Part shown: positions 6,985 through 14,081 of the stretch, in pieces
Numbering within the stretch: the first letter of the stretch is position 1
How the letters are laid out: the number at the start of each line of letters is the position of its first letter
Notes under the pieces: generated by a model
Seen by the model: the letters and a program-made list of their open reading frames with translations, nothing else
Databases searched by the model: none
Told to the model about the DNA's origin: nothing
Source: Methylophilales bacterium UBA4017
Lineage (GTDB): Bacteria > Pseudomonadota > Gammaproteobacteria > Burkholderiales > Methylophilaceae
Assembly (NCBI GenBank): GCA_002384685.1
Contig: DGAZ01000024.1
Coordinates: 1 to 23,222, forward strand
Reading direction: 5' to 3'
Length of the DNA: 23,222 bases
Made by a program: the position numbers and the translations under genes

Positions 6985-8030
6985 TTGAAGAATTTAATTA
7001 TATTTTACCTGATGAATTAATTGCACAGTCTCCTCTTAAAGAAAGGGGGGATAGTCGGTTATTAGTTGTTCGTCCTGATAATAACAAAATATCTGATTCC
7101 TATTTTAAAGATTTTACTGGGCTGCTAAAAAAAGATGATTTGGTGGTCTTTAATGATACAAAAGTAATTAAGGCTCGATTATTTGGGAAAAAGCTGTCTG
7201 GTGGCAAGGTAGAATTACTTATTGAAAGAATTGTAAATGATCAAACTGCTACGGCACTAATTAAAACATCAAAGCGTATTGAAAATAACCTAACAATAAC
7301 AATTGGGAACGGCAGTTTAATTAAGGTTATTTCAAGAAACAACAATATATTCGAAATACAATTACTGGAGGGCACGTTTTATGACCTTCTTGATAAACAC
7401 GGGCACGTTCCTCTTCCTCCTTATATTCAAAGAAAAGATGACGATGAAGATGAAATAAGGTACCAAACCGTTTTTGCAAAAGAAGCTGGTGCTGTTGCTG
7501 CCCCTACAGCTGGATTACATTTTTCTGAAAAAGATTTTAGTGACATCGAAAAAAAGGGTATTGCTGTAGCCTTTATTACGCTGCATGTAGGATCTGGAAC
7601 ATTTCAACCCATCAAGGTCGAAGATATCAATAAGCATACTATGCACCAAGAAGTCTATAATATTGACAAATACATTATCGATAAAATTGCAACAACTAAA
7701 GCTGCAGGTGGGAGAATAATAGCTATAGGTACAACAGTCTTGCGTGCTCTTGAAAGCGCTTATGAAGAAGACCAAATTAAAACAGGTTACAATGAAACGA
7801 ACATATTTATTAAACCAGGCTTTAAGTTTAAGGTTGTTGATGCATTATTTACCAATTTTCACCTTCCTAAGAGCACACTTCTAATGCTTGTATCAGCATT
7901 TGCTGGCCGTAAATTTATTAAAAATGTATACCAGCATGCTGTGGATAATAAATACCGCTTTTTTAGTTATGGTGATGCAATGTTTATTGAACAAAAAGAT
8001 AAAAATCAAGCCGAACTAAATATAACCTAA
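6978..8030 (+). CDS. queA: S-adenosylmethionine:tRNA ribosyltransferase-isomerase
   Basis: 350 residues, the standard QueA length. It transfers and isomerises the ribosyl part of AdoMet onto 7-aminomethyl-7-deazaguanine in tRNA, making epoxyqueuosine in GUN-anticodon tRNAs in the cytoplasm. Signature blocks are visible: the N-terminus FNYILPDELIAQSP, LVVFNDTKVIKARL (about 55-68), GHVPLPPYI (142-150), VAAPTAGLHFS (173-183), TLHVGSGTFQPI (201-212) and the late FHLPKSTLLMLVSAF. The ATG gives the expected first residues (MRIEEFNY). It begins 37 bases from the divergent tRNA-Leu gene and is followed after 15 bases by an unknown secreted protein. The usual partner tgt is not adjacent. Confidence 0.97.
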   Translation: MRIEEFNYILPDELIAQSPLKERGDSRLLVVRPDNNKISDSYFKDFTGLLKKDDLVVFNDTKVIKARLFGKKLSGGKVELLIERIVNDQTATALIKTSKRIENNLTITIGNGSLIKVISRNNNIFEIQLLEGTFYDLLDKHGHVPLPPYIQRKDDDEDEIRYQTVFAKEAGAVAAPTAGLHFSEKDFSDIEKKGIAVAFITLHVGSGTFQPIKVEDINKHTMHQEVYNIDKYIIDKIATTKAAGGRIIAIGTTVLRALESAYEEDQIKTGYNETNIFIKPGFKFKVVDALFTNFHLPKSTLLMLVSAFAGRKFIKNVYQHAVDNKYRFFSYGDAMFIEQKDKNQAELNIT

Positions 8031-8045
8031 AGGAATATTATTAAA

Positions 8046-8912
8046 ATGAATTCAAAAATTATACTTTTCATCATGCTCAGCACATTGTCGCATATAGCTA
8101 CTAGTGAAATTCTTAAGAATGCTGAGCTTGCAGTTAAAATTGCTCTAAAGAAAGAACCTACTACAAGACCGCAAACAATTACATTTATTGGGGCTGAGAA
8201 AAAGTATTATATTGCAGATGGCGGCTTAGCTCCTTTGGGCTCAGCTTACGAGGCACCAATATCAAAATCCCTGATTCACACTTATGATGAGCAAGGAAGC
8301 TACCTTGACTCCACGCGAGCCGGCTTTGATAATCGATCTATTTATTACAACGAAAAGACATTTCAGTTGGAGACTATTACCTATAACGTATCCAGTCAGG
8401 CAGGGTTTGCACCTATGACTGGAATTTTTTCCTTAGAACTTAATGATAAAGGCATGCTAACTGGAAAATCGGGTGTTATCTCAAATTTTGCACCAGCATT
8501 TGGTAGCGCCTCAACGATGCCAACATTTGATGCAAAAAATAATGTGTACTATGCGAAACAAGAAAGAACAAACGATGTGTTTGTAGTTGATGCTAATGAT
8601 TTTCAGTTAAAACATACCATTAAATTAGACTTTAAAAGTGCTGGTGTTGAACATCATGATGTAGCAGCTAGCTTTATTGCATTCACGGGTAAGAAGGATG
8701 CTGAATTCATCTTGTTAGACGTAGATCACAGACGTTTTTTAATCTATGACATTGCAGGAAAATACAAAGGCGCATCAAAGCTTCCGTCGGACCTAAAAAT
8801 TAGATCAAAGAACCACTTTAATGGTCTGGGCTATAGTAATGATTATTTTTTCGTTTACATTGATTCTGAAAACGAATTTGGAACCTACCAAGGTTACAAG
8901 GTGTTAAATTAA
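8046..8912 (+). CDS. Unrecognised secreted protein, propeller-like beta repeats
   Basis: 288 residues that I do not recognise. Residues 1-20 form a signal peptide (a hydrophobic stretch ending HIATS), so the product is probably periplasmic. There are no cysteines, hence no lipobox and no disulfides. The mature part is rich in short beta-strand and turn units that recur as aromatic-strand/Asp-turn blocks, for example around 94-112 (FDNRSIYYNEKTFQLETI), 161-194 (FDAKNNVYYAKQ to LKHTIKLD), 220-240 (EFILLDVDHRRFLIYDI) and 267-286. That suggests a small beta-propeller or similar beta fold. An acidic/His-rich spot VEHHDV is at 201-206. GGA precedes the ATG, and it is 15 bases after queA, so it is likely co-transcribed. 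Its TAA overlaps the convergent proS stop by four bases. Confidence 0.6.
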   Translation: MNSKIILFIMLSTLSHIATSEILKNAELAVKIALKKEPTTRPQTITFIGAEKKYYIADGGLAPLGSAYEAPISKSLIHTYDEQGSYLDSTRAGFDNRSIYYNEKTFQLETITYNVSSQAGFAPMTGIFSLELNDKGMLTGKSGVISNFAPAFGSASTMPTFDAKNNVYYAKQERTNDVFVVDANDFQLKHTIKLDFKSAGVEHHDVAASFIAFTGKKDAEFILLDVDHRRFLIYDIAGKYKGASKLPSDLKIRSKNHFNGLGYSNDYFFVYIDSENEFGTYQGYKVLN

Positions 8913-10141
8913 CTTACAAGATGGTTAAGTAAGTCATCGTTAGCTATCATTACTGCTGCTGAGGCAGACCTATTCTTATATTCGTATTTGTTTTCAACGA
9001 GCGTTTTTTCGCTTAGCGTAACCCTATGCGGGATTCCCAGAAGCTCTGCTTCGTTAAACATAACTCCTGGCCGCAATCCTCTATCATCCAACAAAACATC
9101 GTAGCCGTCTGCAATTAATGACTGGTAAAGATTATCTACAGCTTTCTTTACCAAAGGGCTCTTGTCATAACCAATTGGCGTAATAATGACTTCAAAAGGG
9201 GATATAGACTGTGGGAAAATGATCCCGTTATCGTCATGATTTTGCTCGATTGCTGCAGCGACAATTCTTGATACACCTATGCCATAACAACCCATAATCA
9301 TCGGAGATGGTTTGCCTGATTCATCTATAAATGTTGCTTTCATTGCATCTGAATACTTAGTTCCCAGCTGAAAAATATGGCCGACCTCAATACCTCTACA
9401 AGTTTTTAAATTCTCCTTGTTTGGATGATTCTTAGCGACTTCAATATTTGCAGCAAAATCGGAATTTTCATCATAAACAATCTCATCTTCTCCCGACTCT
9501 GCTAAGACATGAAATTCATGCGACCCGTCTCCTCCGATAGCTCCATTGTCTGCCTGAACTGCTCTAAAGGTTAAGCCGATTTTTGTAAAAATGGCATTGT
9601 AAGCTTGAAACATCAAACTATACGTATGTTTAAGGGACTCCATATCTGCATGAAAAGAATAAGCGTCTTTCATTAAAAATTCTCTGGCTCGCATAACACC
9701 AAATCTAGGCCTTATTTCATCACGAAATTTCATTTGAATTTGATAGAAATTCATAGGTAATTGCTTGTAGCTATTTAGCTCATTTCTTACCACATCGGTA
9801 ATAACTTCCTCATGAGTGGGGCCAAAACAAAAAGAACGATCGTGCCTGTCACTTATCTTTAACATCTGGGGGCCAAATAAATCCCACCTTCCTGTCTCCT
9901 TCCATAATTCTGCAGGTTGAATAGCAGGCATAAGAATCTCTATTGCACCCGCCTGATTCATTTCTTCTCGGATAATGTTTTCAATCTTTTTTAAAACTCT
10001 AAGGCCCATGGGCATCCAGGTATAAAGTCCCGATCCAAGTTTTTTTATTAATCCTGCACGGATCATTAGCTGATGACTTACAAGCTCTGCATCAGCAGGA
10101 GCCTCTTTGAAGGTTGAAATATAAAATTTAGATGCTTTCAT
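8909..10141 (-). CDS. proS: Prolyl-tRNA synthetase lacking the INS editing domain
   Basis: 410 residues, against about 570 for the usual betaproteobacterial enzyme. It charges tRNA-Pro with proline. The class II catalytic core is complete. Motif 1 is around 40-75, the motif 2 region is FGPTHEEV (106-113) to FRDEIRPRFGVMRAREFLMKDAYSF, and motif 3 is MGCYGIGVSRIVAAAIEQ (283-300). A C-terminal anticodon-binding domain follows (VIITPIG, LLDDRGLRPGVMF, GIPHRV). Between SDFAANIE and GIEVGHIFQLGTKYS, where E. coli has a domain of about 180 residues that hydrolyses Ala-tRNA-Pro, only about 15 residues remain (234-249). The flanks read smoothly with no frameshift. It is the last gene of a minus-strand operon, 15 bases after the HolD-like gene. 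Confidence 0.95.
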   Translation of the reverse strand: MKASKFYISTFKEAPADAELVSHQLMIRAGLIKKLGSGLYTWMPMGLRVLKKIENIIREEMNQAGAIEILMPAIQPAELWKETGRWDLFGPQMLKISDRHDRSFCFGPTHEEVITDVVRNELNSYKQLPMNFYQIQMKFRDEIRPRFGVMRAREFLMKDAYSFHADMESLKHTYSLMFQAYNAIFTKIGLTFRAVQADNGAIGGDGSHEFHVLAESGEDEIVYDENSDFAANIEVAKNHPNKENLKTCRGIEVGHIFQLGTKYSDAMKATFIDESGKPSPMIMGCYGIGVSRIVAAAIEQNHDDNGIIFPQSISPFEVIITPIGYDKSPLVKKAVDNLYQSLIADGYDVLLDDRGLRPGVMFNEAELLGIPHRVTLSEKTLVENKYEYKNRSASAAVMIANDDLLNHLVS

Positions 10142-10156
10142 TGTTTATGATCACTT

Positions 10157-10636
10157 TTACTTATTTTCTAGTTTATTAAATAGCAATTGAATATCTTCCC
10201 ATAAAACTGCTTTTTTCTTTGGAGTTTTAATCATTTGATCCAATGTTACTTTGGTCCTAATTATAATTGAAGAATGATATCTTTTACCAAAACCCTCCTC
10301 CGAACAACGAAGCTCATCTGCTATCAACAAAATATAGTGGGGATTAGTTGCAAGATCAATTAAGCTCATATCGAAAGCGCTTAATATTTTAAAATTATCA
10401 TTCTTCCTGTCGGTAATTGAACTCAAATAATTAGTAATATTTTTGAAAAGTTTTTGCTTGCCTGCAATGTCGGCTTCATCGGTTATAGCTAGAATTAAAA
10501 AAGGGCATTGCTTGTGTTCGAGCTCTTGGTAAAAAGCAATCATATTAACTGGAGCGTCCTTACGAACCAGCTCTTTCCAAATAGGATTTAAACCTAATTC
10601 CTCATAAATTAATGGCCTAGCGATCTTATCATTCAT
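10157..10636 (-). CDS. Candidate DNA polymerase III psi (HolD-like) subunit
   Basis: 159 residues, no membrane segment, no signal. By eye it follows the E. coli HolD plan. An N-terminal YEELGLNPIWKELVRKDAP resembles HolD's QLGITQWSLRRP peptide that binds the clamp loader. A central strand FLILAITDEAD is followed by a helix, a second strand-rich block (PHYILLIADE), and a C-terminal KTPKKKAVLWEDIQLL resembling HolD NPTARAALWQQICTY. Its place directly after rimI is the same as holD-rimI linkage in E. coli. Psi joins chi (HolC) to the clamp loader. Alternative: a degenerate family-4 uracil-DNA glycosylase, since such a gene often follows rimI in betaproteobacteria; no glycosylase motif or Fe-S cysteine set is visible. 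Start overlaps rimI by four bases. Confidence 0.5.
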   Translation of the reverse strand: MNDKIARPLIYEELGLNPIWKELVRKDAPVNMIAFYQELEHKQCPFLILAITDEADIAGKQKLFKNITNYLSSITDRKNDNFKILSAFDMSLIDLATNPHYILLIADELRCSEEGFGKRYHSSIIIRTKVTLDQMIKTPKKKAVLWEDIQLLFNKLENK

Positions 10637-11082
10637 AGTTCCAGTCCCATCAAAATCCCATTCTCTTTTCCATTCAGTGTTTTGTAATAATTATTCCTGA
10701 TGCCCAACTCATTAAATCCATTTTTTTCATAGAGTTTGATAGCTTTGACGTTTGAGACCCGCACTTCTAAAAAAATACTGGTGGCATGAAAGTCTCGACT
10801 TAAATTCTTTATATGGTTGACAAGATAATGTCCAAAACCTTTATTCTGTTTGCATGCTTTAATTGCAATATTTAAAATCTGGCATTCGTTAGCAGCTATC
10901 AATGCAATGTAATAACCAACGATCATATCATCCAAAAAAAATACCTTAAAGATATTTTTTGCAGTTAACGAGTCCTGAAAATTCTTCGTTGACCATGGGC
11001 TAAAATGCACCTCGTTCTCGATTTTTACTACGCCGTTAATATCAGCTAGGTGGGCATCTCTTTCTTCTAATATTGCAATCAT
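10633..11082 (-). CDS. rimI: Ribosomal protein S18-alanine N-acetyltransferase (GNAT)
   Basis: 149 residues, one GNAT domain. It acetylates the N-terminal alanine of ribosomal protein S18 using acetyl-CoA. The acetyl-CoA pyrophosphate loop is QNKGFGHYLV (about 79-88), preceded by the beta-4 strand CQILNIAIKA. The C-terminal half holds IFLEVRVSNVKAIKLYEKNGF, with E106 and Y118 at the positions of the RimI catalytic pair. It sits between tsaB and the HolD-like gene with four-base overlaps on both sides. Linkage to tsaB is common, and rimI next to holD is seen in gammaproteobacteria. Confidence 0.92.
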   Translation of the reverse strand: MIAILEERDAHLADINGVVKIENEVHFSPWSTKNFQDSLTAKNIFKVFFLDDMIVGYYIALIAANECQILNIAIKACKQNKGFGHYLVNHIKNLSRDFHATSIFLEVRVSNVKAIKLYEKNGFNELGIRNNYYKTLNGKENGILMGLEL

Positions 11083-11759
11083 GATTTTTTATTTTTTTGT
11101 CTTTCGATAATTGTATTAGCCACTTTATTCCTTATATAAATTGGTGATGCATTCGCAAGGTCAAATACATCACCAAGTCGATTTTTTGCTAACCTTGCAA
11201 CCACCCCTGCCAACGGACAATCTTCTTCAATAAAGGTAGGGTTTAAAGAGTCGTATTTTGATCTTAATTCTTCATGGTATATTTTAACCCCTGACCCTAT
11301 GATTATTGGGTTATCAAGCCTTGATGATGGAAGAGTTCCGGGGTCATAAACACCAAGATCATTTAATTGTCTGGGCCTACCATTAATAGATTCAAACATA
11401 CCTATATACAATTGATTCATTCTTGCGTCGACACAGCTAATCGTATTTTTTTCAGGGTGGATTGCTGCTAAAGCTTCTAAAGAGCTCACACCCACGATTG
11501 GAATATTTTTTGCAAATGCAATGCCATAGGCTATTCCAGACGCCACCCTTACTCCACTAAATGATCCAGGTCCTGAACAAAAGGCAAGGCCTTGAACATC
11601 TTCAAAGGAAAGGCTTGAGTCTTTTAGCAATGAGTTTATTTCAATAATTATTCGTTCAGAATTTTCTCTATTTCCCTTGTAGGTTTTTTCCTCAAGCTCT
11701 CCGTTACGCAAAAGTGCTATAGAAAATAAGGGCCCAGATGTGTCTAGCGATATAATCAT
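11079..11759 (-). CDS. tsaB: tRNA t6A biosynthesis protein TsaB
   Basis: 226 residues of the ASKHA fold, the non-catalytic partner of TsaD. With TsaE they add threonylcarbamoyl to A37 of ANN-reading tRNAs in the cytoplasm. Markers are the N-terminal MIISLDTSG with its first-strand aspartate, and the family signature FCSGPGSFSGVRVASGIAYG at about 60-79. The length is normal for TsaB. It overlaps rimI by four bases and starts nine bases after the helicase gene, an order that matches the yoaA-tsaB neighbourhood of E. coli. Confidence 0.95.
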   Translation of the reverse strand: MIISLDTSGPLFSIALLRNGELEEKTYKGNRENSERIIIEINSLLKDSSLSFEDVQGLAFCSGPGSFSGVRVASGIAYGIAFAKNIPIVGVSSLEALAAIHPEKNTISCVDARMNQLYIGMFESINGRPRQLNDLGVYDPGTLPSSRLDNPIIIGSGVKIYHEELRSKYDSLNPTFIEEDCPLAGVVARLAKNRLGDVFDLANASPIYIRNKVANTIIERQKNKKS

Positions 11760-11768
11760 TTCAAATAA

Positions 11769-13700
11769 TTATAAACTCTTTAAAAAGCTCGTAACATCTA
11801 TTTCTTGCCTCGTTCTTTTAAAATCTGGGAGGCTTTTCCATATTCTCTTTCCATATGGCTTGTCGATAATTCTAGTGTCGCATATCATTAATACTCCCCT
11901 ATCCACCTCATCACGAATAAGCCTTCCGGCACCTTGCTTCAAAGATATAATTGCTTGAGGTAATTGAAAGGTCATAAATGGGTTCTCTCCGCGCTCTTTT
12001 AGGCGATTGATTCTTGACTCAAATACTGGATCTCCTGGGGACTGGAAGGGGAGCTTATCAATAATTACTAATGACAACGAAGGACCTCTCATATCTATTC
12101 CCTCCCAAAAACTCATTGACCCAATAAGAACTGCATTGCCATATGATTTGAAACGGTCTATTAGGGTTCTTTTAGAGTCTTCGCCTTGGGTTAATATTGG
12201 GAAACTCAGATCATGCTGTTCAAACTCAGATTTTAACAATGCAGATATTTCCCGCATTGATTTTAGGCTTGTAGAAAGAATAAAGGTTCGGCCTTTCGCC
12301 GCTTCGATTAATGGGTAAATCTTTTTAATTACGGTTAAATTGAAAACAGCGGAATTAGGGTCCGGCATATTGTTTGGAACATACAAACAAGCATTACTTT
12401 TGAAATCAAAAGGACTGTTTAGTTTTTTTGACACAGCATCTGATAAACCCATTAAATTCTGGAAAAAATTGAAGCTATCATTAACTGCTAAGGTTGCTGA
12501 GGTAAAAATCCAGGCTATTTTATTTTGTTCCCTAAATTTTCCAAAGCCCTCGGCGATAGAGAAGGGAGTCATATTGAATTGAATTGACTTGGAAAAAATA
12601 TCCAACCAATAAACATACTGATCATTTTTTTCTGCAAACCAATGGCTTAGCTTTTCAACAATAACATCGTGCCGCTCTATGATTTTTTTTTGTTCTGGGC
12701 TTTGGTCATCTAACAAAGTAAAAATCTGGCCAAGATTCAAGAACGAAGAATGGATAGACTTAAGCTTTTCAGTAAAATCAACAATACTGGTAATTTTTTC
12801 AAAGGTCACTCTCTCATTGATTGCTCCAAACTGCCCCCTTAAATCCTTAATCTCATCAAGAATTCCGGCTGAAATATCAATTAATTTTTTATGATTTTTT
12901 CCTAACTTATCATAAAGTAGCTGCGCATCTTGCATCAAATAAACTAATTCATTGGTAGAAAAATTGTTGCCAAAAAAAATAGAGGCGATATCTGGAACTT
13001 GATGTGCTTCATCAAATATAACCGTATTAGCTTTTGGAAGGATTTCTGAAATTTCTTCATCTTTCAACATGAAGTCAGCAAAAAATAAATGGTGGTTAAC
13101 AATAACCACTTCTGCGGTTAGGGCTTCTTTTCTTGCTTTCAATAAAAAACAACTTTTTGCAAATTCACAACTTTGCCCTAAGCAGTTGTCTGCGGTTGAA
13201 GTTACCATTGGCCATATTGTTGAAAATTCAGGAACATTTTCAATCTCAGAAATCTCACCACTGTTCGAGTGATCTGAGAAATGCTTAATTTTTTGTAGGT
13301 AAGTACCGTCTTCCTTATTTACAAACTGAGCACTTTGAATGGAATCCTCCATCCTTAATTGGCATACATAATTCGATCTTCCCTTTAAAAGATTTACTTT
13401 AATAGGTATCTTCAGGGCTTCTCGTATTTTTGGGATGTCTTTATTAAAAAGCTGGTCCTGAAGGTTTTTTGTCGCAGTTGAAATAATGACCTTACCTCCT
13501 GCCATTAACGCTGGGGCAAGATAAGCAAATGTTTTTCCTATACCTGTTCCGGCTTCTACCACTAAGGGGTCTTGATTTGTAATTGCAATGTCAACCATTT
13601 GCGCCATTTCTACCTGGCTTGGTCTTATTTGGTAACCATCAATAACCTGGCTTAATGGTCCATTTGAATCAAAAAATTCAGTAACAGAGGGTTGTGTCAT
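11769..13700 (-). CDS. yoaA: YoaA/DinG-family Fe-S DNA helicase
   Basis: 643 residues of the XPD-like superfamily 2 helicases (5'-3' direction in the family). Walker A is GTGIGKT (51-57) and Walker B is the DEAH box at 230-233. Four iron-sulfur cysteines lie between them at C113, C173, C178 and C184 with XPD-like spacing, so a 4Fe-4S cluster is expected. C-terminal motifs include TSATL (about 400-404), GSMSFWEGIDM (527-537) and QGAGRLIR (589-596). The length is typical of YoaA (about 640) rather than E. coli DinG (about 716), and no exonuclease domain is attached. E. coli YoaA works with clamp-loader subunit chi in repair of damaged replication forks. The start overlaps the SelW-like gene by four bases. 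Confidence 0.88.
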   Translation of the reverse strand: MTQPSVTEFFDSNGPLSQVIDGYQIRPSQVEMAQMVDIAITNQDPLVVEAGTGIGKTFAYLAPALMAGGKVIISTATKNLQDQLFNKDIPKIREALKIPIKVNLLKGRSNYVCQLRMEDSIQSAQFVNKEDGTYLQKIKHFSDHSNSGEISEIENVPEFSTIWPMVTSTADNCLGQSCEFAKSCFLLKARKEALTAEVVIVNHHLFFADFMLKDEEISEILPKANTVIFDEAHQVPDIASIFFGNNFSTNELVYLMQDAQLLYDKLGKNHKKLIDISAGILDEIKDLRGQFGAINERVTFEKITSIVDFTEKLKSIHSSFLNLGQIFTLLDDQSPEQKKIIERHDVIVEKLSHWFAEKNDQYVYWLDIFSKSIQFNMTPFSIAEGFGKFREQNKIAWIFTSATLAVNDSFNFFQNLMGLSDAVSKKLNSPFDFKSNACLYVPNNMPDPNSAVFNLTVIKKIYPLIEAAKGRTFILSTSLKSMREISALLKSEFEQHDLSFPILTQGEDSKRTLIDRFKSYGNAVLIGSMSFWEGIDMRGPSLSLVIIDKLPFQSPGDPVFESRINRLKERGENPFMTFQLPQAIISLKQGAGRLIRDEVDRGVLMICDTRIIDKPYGKRIWKSLPDFKRTRQEIDVTSFLKSL

Positions 13701-13987
13701 TTTCTTTTACCTGAGTCATTATGCCCCAAAGCTCTGTCAGGATCGATGAGGTCTCTTATCCGAATTTTTATGCTCTTTATCTCAAGAAATCCCCCTTCCT
13801 CGAGTCTGGAAAAAATTAATTTGTTATTGCACCATATTTCAAACCTCCCTGAATCGCTCGGAACTAAATTTAGAGAGGAGATGTCAGTATTGAAGGTGTT
13901 AATAATTTCTTGGGCCATCCATGCAGCTCGAGCAAGCCAACCACATTTTGTGCAAAAAAAAATTTTTATTGTATTTTCTGATTTCAT
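13697..13987 (-). CDS. Rdx (SelT/SelW/SelH) family protein, cysteine form
   Basis: 96 residues of the thioredoxin-fold Rdx family. The N-terminal strand IKIFFCTKCGWLARAAWMAQE carries C12-x2-C15, in the position of the Cys-x2-Sec redox pair of selenoprotein W. Here the second residue is cysteine, so no selenocysteine machinery is needed. SDSGRFEIW and EEGGFLEIKSIKIRIRD are further family blocks. A redox role in the cytoplasm is likely, but substrates are not known for bacterial members. It is the first gene of the minus-strand operon and its stop overlaps the YoaA-like start by four bases. Its promoter would lie in the 94-base divergent gap to the protease gene. Confidence 0.8.
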   Translation of the reverse strand: MKSENTIKIFFCTKCGWLARAAWMAQEIINTFNTDISSLNLVPSDSGRFEIWCNNKLIFSRLEEGGFLEIKSIKIRIRDLIDPDRALGHNDSGKRK

Positions 13988-14081
13988 AGGTGAAATTTAA
14001 ATTCTAATTTTATTTGGACTCGGATATAAGGTATATTCTTATTAACGTTTTATCATACAGAAGGTTTAAAAAAGAAAAAAT

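Noticed and set aside
8909..10141. proS as a frameshifted or truncated pseudogene because of its short length
   Set aside because: Both ends and all catalytic motifs are intact in one frame, and the shortfall matches exactly one domain, so it is a domain loss rather than decay.
12007..13272. Several plus-strand open frames antisense to the YoaA-like helicase
   Set aside because: They mirror a conserved helicase with all motifs intact and carry no start signals of their own.
13697..13987. SelW-like protein as a selenoprotein
   Set aside because: The second active-site codon encodes cysteine and no in-frame TGA is read through; no SECIS-type element needs to be invoked.
13692..14000. Plus-strand frame of 102 codons over the SelW-like gene
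   Set aside because: The opposite strand shows a conserved Rdx protein with CxxC and a four-base operon overlap; the plus frame shows nothing.
14009..14037. Promoter for the ctpA-type protease, with TATATT at 14032-14037
   Set aside because: The -10 is fair but no convincing -35 lies at 16-18 bases; a promoter must be in this gap, but its position cannot be fixed by eye.
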